Shown here: positions 6,393 through 9,017 of the stretch, one piece after another
Numbering within the stretch: position 1 is the first letter of the stretch
Layout: each line of letters starts with the position of its first letter
Source of the DNA: DATJJW01 sp035491935
GTDB taxonomy: Bacteria; Pseudomonadota; Alphaproteobacteria; ATCC43930; CGMCC-115725
DNA length: 9,017 nucleotides
Direction of reading: 5' to 3'
Assembly (NCBI GenBank): GCA_035491935.1
Contig: DATJJW010000040.1
Location: 1-9,017, forward strand
Made by a program: the position numbers and the translations under genes
The notes under the pieces: generated by a model
Seen by the model: the letters and a program-made list of their open reading frames with translations, nothing else
What the model was told of the DNA's origin: nothing
Databases searched by the model: none

Positions 6393-6692
6393 CTAGAATG
6401 TGGCCGCCTTGCTTGCCATACGCAGCGCCTCCACATCGAGATCGAGTTGCTGCCGCAACGCCGCGAGGCCAGCGGGCGTGATATCGACCGAGCGCTTCCG
6501 CGGCGATCGCCGCAGCCAGCCTTTGACACAGAACACATCCAGCAGCGCGACCCCGAGCGGGCCGGCCAGATGATGCCGTCGCTCCGTCCAGTCCAGGCAT
6601 TGCCGCGCCAGCCCGCGCCGGGTGGGCTTCAGATGCGCCATGTCGAGATCGAGGCTGTCGAACCGGGCACGGCAGGGCGATGACCGGATGTT
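6393..6692 (-). pseudogene. C-terminal remnant of an ArsR-type regulator
   Basis: About 100 sense codons remain. From roughly 6660 leftward the reading matches the C-terminal half of a proteobacterial ArsR-type winged-helix family: FDSLDLDMAHLK, then the signature CLDWTERRHHLAGPLGVALL, VKGWLRR and VDITPAGLAALRQQ, ending at TAG 6393-6395. The N-terminal helix-turn-helix of about 100 residues is missing: the frame closes at TGA (6693-6695), and the next 110 bp up to tctA hold inverted repeats and a terminator, with no HTH sequence in any frame I read. The internal ATG at 6641 has no Shine-Dalgarno sequence. I read this as a gene beheaded by deletion or rearrangement. An 82-residue protein from 6641 cannot be excluded but would lack DNA binding. 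Confidence 0.7.
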
Positions 6693-6713
6693 TCAGTCAG
6701 GGCCGAAACATCC
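6686..6713. repeat. 9-bp inverted repeat at the ArsR breakpoint
   Basis: GGATGTTTC at 6686-6694 and GAAACATCC at 6705-6713 are perfect inverted copies with a ten-base loop. The stop codon that closes the ArsR remnant's frame lies at its left arm. There is no T run on either side, so it is not a typical terminator. Next to it, TGCCAGCC occurs twice directly (6717-6724 and 6736-6743), and AGAGGC/GCCTCT form another dyad (6725-6746). Confidence 0.6.
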
Positions 6714-6753
6714 CGATGCCAGCCAGAGGCGATAGTGCCAGCCTCTATCAAAG

Positions 6754-6787
6754 AAAAGGCCGGAAGCCCTGGAGCTTCCGGCCTTTT
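6754..6787 (-). terminator. Rho-independent terminator of the tct operon
   Basis: AAAAGGCCGGAAGC and its exact complement GCTTCCGGCCTTTT form a 14-bp perfect stem with a six-base loop (CCTGGA), beginning 15 bp after the tctA stop. Reading leftward, the stem ends in TTTTCTTT, as expected for an intrinsic terminator. The A/T symmetry makes it potentially bidirectional. Confidence 0.9.
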
Positions 6788-6802
6788 CCGACAGGTCGGC
6801 GT

Positions 6803-8359
6803 TTAGTGGGCAGGCCGCGCCGGCCCCACGTCGATGCCTTGGGCGATCTTCAGCTTACGCTGCCGTTCACGGCGCTGCTTCGACCAGATATTGTAGCCGA
6901 TCGAGAGAACCATGACGACGATGATGCCGATGGCGCCCGGGCGTTGCGGGAAATAGGAGAGCGAACCGCCGCTGACCTGATAGGCCAGCACGGCATTGGT
7001 CTCCAGCGTACGGCCGAGCAGGATGCCGACCACGGTCGCCGACACGGGGTAACGATAGCGCACCATGCCCACGCCGATGACGGCGAAGACAAAGAGCGTG
7101 ATCGGACCCGCGATGGTACCGTCGATCGAATAGGTGCCCATCGTCGCCAGCACCAGCACGACCGGCACGATATAGCGCGTGCGCAACCGAACCAGATTGC
7201 TGGCGATGTAGATGAAGCCCAGCCCCACGACCAGGAGGCAGGCCGCCTGGAAGATGTTGTTGAGGATGATGGCGTAGACCATGTCCTTGTGCTGGCGGAT
7301 CAGGCTGGGGCCGGCCACGACGTTATGCATCATGAAGGCTGCCAGCAGCACCGCGACCGCGCCATGGCCGGGAATACCCAGCGCCAGCATGGTCGCCATG
7401 GCGCCGCCCTCGCCGGAGGCCACTGCGGATTCGGCACCGATCACTCCCTTGGGATTGCCGGTGCCGAAGGTGTCGCCATCCTTCGAGCTGCGCTTGGTCT
7501 CGGCATAGGAGATCAGGTTCGCCACCGGCGAGCCCACGCCCGGCACGATGCCGAGGATGATGCCGATAATGGTACCCCGCAGCAGCACGCCCGGATACTG
7601 GAACACGCCCATGCAGCCGGTGAGGATCTTGCGCAAGCTGACGCTACGGGCCGAGACATTGCCATCGACGATGTAGTCCTTGGTCGCCAGCGTCAGCAGC
7701 TGGCCGGCCGCCAGCAGGCCGATCATCGCCGGGATGGTCGACACGCCGTTCATGAGGTACGGGTTGCCCATGGTGCCGCGGACATAGCCCGCGGTGTTCA
7801 TGCCGATGGTGCCGATCAGGATGCCGAAACACGCTGACAGGATGCCGCGGGTGATGAACTCGGAGCCCAGCGAGCCGAGCAGCAAGAGGCCCCAGACCGC
7901 GACCGCGACCATTTCCAGCGGCCCGATACGGATGACCACATAGGCCATGGGCTGGATCATGAACAGCAGGAAGATGTAACCCAGCATGCAGCACAGCGTG
8001 GAAGCGAAGAGCGCATAGCCCAGCGCCTCGCTATGCTTGCCCTGCAGCGTCATCTGGTAGCCGTCGAACGTGGTGGCGTATGACGAGGGCGAACCCGGTA
8101 TGTTCATCAGGATGGCCGGGACCGAGCCGCCGAACACACCGCCGGTATAGACCGAGGTCAGGAAGACGATGGCCGGGAAGAAATCCATGTAGATCGACAG
8201 CGGTAGCACGATCGCCATCGCCATCGAGATGGTGACGCCGGGCACGGCGCTGAACATGAGACCGACCAGCAGACCTGGCACGATCCAGATCCAGCTGTCC
8301 ATCGAGGCACCGATGAAGTGGAACGCCCCGGCGAGTGCGTGGAAATCTATAAGTTCCAT
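6803..8359 (-). CDS. tctA: Tripartite tricarboxylate transporter large permease TctA
   Basis: Large inner-membrane subunit of a TTT-family, binding-protein-dependent secondary transporter for carboxylates such as citrate; 518 residues, near the usual family length of about 500. About eleven or twelve hydrophobic segments are visible. Family landmarks in both halves: FSAVPGVTISMAMAIVLP (36-53) and GGVFGGSVPAILMNIPGSP (73-91) in the first; GIVPGVGSPVANLISYAE (270-287), NPKGVIGAESAVASGEGG (302-319) and LGIPGHGAVAVLLAAFM (327-343) in the second. The paired PG-rich motifs are the internal repeat of TctA. The ATG at 8357-8359 has AGGAG six bases upstream, and that site overlaps the tctB stop codon, so translation is probably coupled. 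It is the last gene of the operon, followed by a strong terminator. Substrate depends on the off-window binding protein. Confidence 0.96.
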   Translation of the reverse strand: MELIDFHALAGAFHFIGASMDSWIWIVPGLLVGLMFSAVPGVTISMAMAIVLPLSIYMDFFPAIVFLTSVYTGGVFGGSVPAILMNIPGSPSSYATTFDGYQMTLQGKHSEALGYALFASTLCCMLGYIFLLFMIQPMAYVVIRIGPLEMVAVAVWGLLLLGSLGSEFITRGILSACFGILIGTIGMNTAGYVRGTMGNPYLMNGVSTIPAMIGLLAAGQLLTLATKDYIVDGNVSARSVSLRKILTGCMGVFQYPGVLLRGTIIGIILGIVPGVGSPVANLISYAETKRSSKDGDTFGTGNPKGVIGAESAVASGEGGAMATMLALGIPGHGAVAVLLAAFMMHNVVAGPSLIRQHKDMVYAIILNNIFQAACLLVVGLGFIYIASNLVRLRTRYIVPVVLVLATMGTYSIDGTIAGPITLFVFAVIGVGMVRYRYPVSATVVGILLGRTLETNAVLAYQVSGGSLSYFPQRPGAIGIIVVMVLSIGYNIWSKQRRERQRKLKIAQGIDVGPARPAH

Positions 8360-8368
8360 GGGGCGCTC

Positions 8369-8893
8369 CTAAAGAACCATCGTGTACATCGGGTACGGCA
8401 GCAGCGCTTTGAACGCGAGGATCAGCACCACTGCAGCGATAAGCGGAAAGGTGGCCAAGGCGAGCGGTCGGCGTTCACCGCAGACGAACATCACCGCGGT
8501 GCAGAACAGCCAGGTCGCGATGTCGAAGCCGATCACGTTCAGCATGAACACATAGATGCCCAGGGATGCCGCGACGCCGCCGATGGAGGCCAGATGCTTC
8601 AGCTCGGTCGAGCGCAGCTCGGCCGCGCCCATCTCCTTGATGCCGGATGTACCCTTGCCCTGCACCGCTTGACCGTGACGACGGAGGAGCTGCGGGATGA
8701 TGACGAGGCACAGGATGAGCGCCACGCCCGAAATCGGTGCCACAACCAACAGATTGTTGATGTCGGTCGAAACCGAAATCGCATCCAAGAGGTACCAGAG
8801 GATGGCACCACCCACCAATGCCAGAAACACTGCGTGTCCCCAGTCCACCGATGTGGCTGGTTCCGTCGCCTTTGAGACGGACTCCTCACTCAT
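8369..8893 (-). CDS. tctB: Tripartite tricarboxylate transporter small subunit TctB
   Basis: Small membrane subunit of the same transporter, 174 residues. A hydrophilic N-terminus (1-18) is followed by hydrophobic segments at about 20-38, 47-70, 100-120, 123-138 and 143-165, with a cytoplasmic-type charged loop at 70-100. The typical TctB C-terminal part is present: LGIYVFMLNVIGFDIATWLFCTA, then GERRPLALATFPLIAAVVLILAF and LLPYPMY. Sequence conservation is low in this family, so the position nine bases ahead of tctA is important support. The ATG at 8891-8893 has GGGAAGG eight bases upstream. The order B then A in the direction of transcription matches the usual tctC-tctB-tctA layout, implying tctC just beyond the right edge. 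Confidence 0.93.
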   Translation of the reverse strand: MSEESVSKATEPATSVDWGHAVFLALVGGAILWYLLDAISVSTDINNLLVVAPISGVALILCLVIIPQLLRRHGQAVQGKGTSGIKEMGAAELRSTELKHLASIGGVAASLGIYVFMLNVIGFDIATWLFCTAVMFVCGERRPLALATFPLIAAVVLILAFKALLPYPMYTMVL

Positions 8894-8934
8894 GGCGTTT
8901 ACCTTCCCTTTCGCATCATATTCTTGGTTACATA

Positions 8935-8940
8935 ATTATA
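8935..8940 (-). promoter_or_regulatory. Consensus -10-like TATAAT ahead of tctB
   Basis: On the leftward strand a perfect TATAAT lies about 42 bp before the tctB ATG, in an AT-rich patch. No recognisable -35 element is found 16-18 bp upstream, where the sequence falls in a hairpin loop. It could be a weak internal promoter for tctBA or chance. Confidence 0.25.
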
Positions 8941-8949
8941 TGGAACCGG

Positions 8950-8972
8950 CCCGGAGGCGTATTGCCTCCGGG
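8950..8972 (-). other. Strong intercistronic hairpin upstream of tctB
   Basis: CCCGGAGGC, a five-base loop and GCCTCCGGG form a perfect nine-pair GC-rich stem. On the leftward transcript it is followed by a mixed AT-rich stretch rather than a U run. Placed between the presumed tctC end and tctB, it could act as a partial terminator or an RNA-stabilising 3' end that raises binding-protein levels over the membrane subunits. The function is inferred. Confidence 0.6.
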
Positions 8973-8981
8973 TCCGGTCCT

Positions 8982-8997
8982 ATCTGACCTATCAGAT
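8982..8997 (-). other. Second short hairpin just after the upstream gene
   Basis: ATCTGA and TCAGAT are perfect six-base inverted arms around a four-base loop, eight bases from the next likely stop codon (TAA on the leftward strand at 9005-9007; a TGA in another frame is at 8992-8994). Only three or four codons of any upstream gene would be visible before the right edge, too few to identify it. The tct operon order suggests the binding protein TctC. Confidence 0.4.
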
Positions 8998-9017
8998 GGG
9001 CCGATTAGCCCTTGCTT

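Noticed and set aside
5263..6396. Rightward open frame of 377 codons opposite the glycosyltransferase-like gene
   Set aside because: Low-complexity, His/Arg/Gly-rich antisense shadow without a Shine-Dalgarno sequence or recognisable fold.
6382..6600. N-terminal extension of the glycosyltransferase-like gene
   Set aside because: It runs antiparallel in frame choice over the ArsR remnant on the same strand and has an Arg/Ala/Gly-rich composition unlike a protein domain; the ArsR signature is the better reading there.
6680..7837. Long rightward open frame (about 385 codons) opposite tctA
   Set aside because: Composition is extreme in His, Asp, Arg and Gln, with no domain; it is the antisense shadow of the secure tctA gene and crosses the terminator hairpin.
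9005..9017. C-terminal end of tctC
   Set aside because: Only three codons before a TAA are visible and another frame also closes nearby; operon order makes it likely, but the sequence itself cannot support a feature.

Overview
The window is GC-rich, densely packed bacterial chromosome. Codon use, gene families and the tctB-tctA pair point to a proteobacterium, most likely an alphaproteobacterium of soil or rhizosphere type. No rRNA or phylogenetic marker is present, so this is an inference. I see no tRNA, CRISPR array, insertion sequence or prophage gene.

Layout, left to right. (1) A LysR-type regulator, cut by the left edge, is divergent from a zinc-independent MDR-superfamily oxidoreductase (quinone oxidoreductase-like); their shared intergenic region carries a candidate dyad. 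(2) A leftward group, TetR regulator then DoxX-family membrane protein then VOC (glyoxalase-fold) protein, faces the oxidoreductase convergently. (3) Divergent from tetR is an unrecognised polytopic membrane protein. Between them lie two copies of a 16-bp operator GGTACG-N4-CGTACC, centred 31 bp apart. One fills the spacer of a good sigma70-like promoter. (4) A RibD-C/dihydrofolate-reductase-like protein runs rightward and converges on (5) a leftward 449-residue protein that looks like a GT-A-type glycosyltransferase with a helical N-terminal half. (6) Just upstream of that gene is the C-terminal remnant of an ArsR-type regulator that has lost its DNA-binding domain. (7) After a cluster of inverted repeats that includes a 14-bp-stem terminator come tctA and tctB, the membrane subunits of a tripartite tricarboxylate transporter, reading leftward. 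The binding-protein gene (tctC) probably ends at or just beyond the right edge.

How the genes may work together: the DoxX/VOC/MDR/TetR neighbourhood resembles quinone- or electrophile-stress clusters (compare MhqO/MhqP and CatD/CatE of Bacillus), though the inducing ligand cannot be read from sequence. The tct operon takes up a carboxylate of unknown identity. The most concrete regulatory signal is the twin palindromic operator controlling tetR and the unknown membrane protein. The most concrete sign of genome rearrangement is the beheaded ArsR gene next to inverted repeats. I found no clear evidence of an entirely new system.
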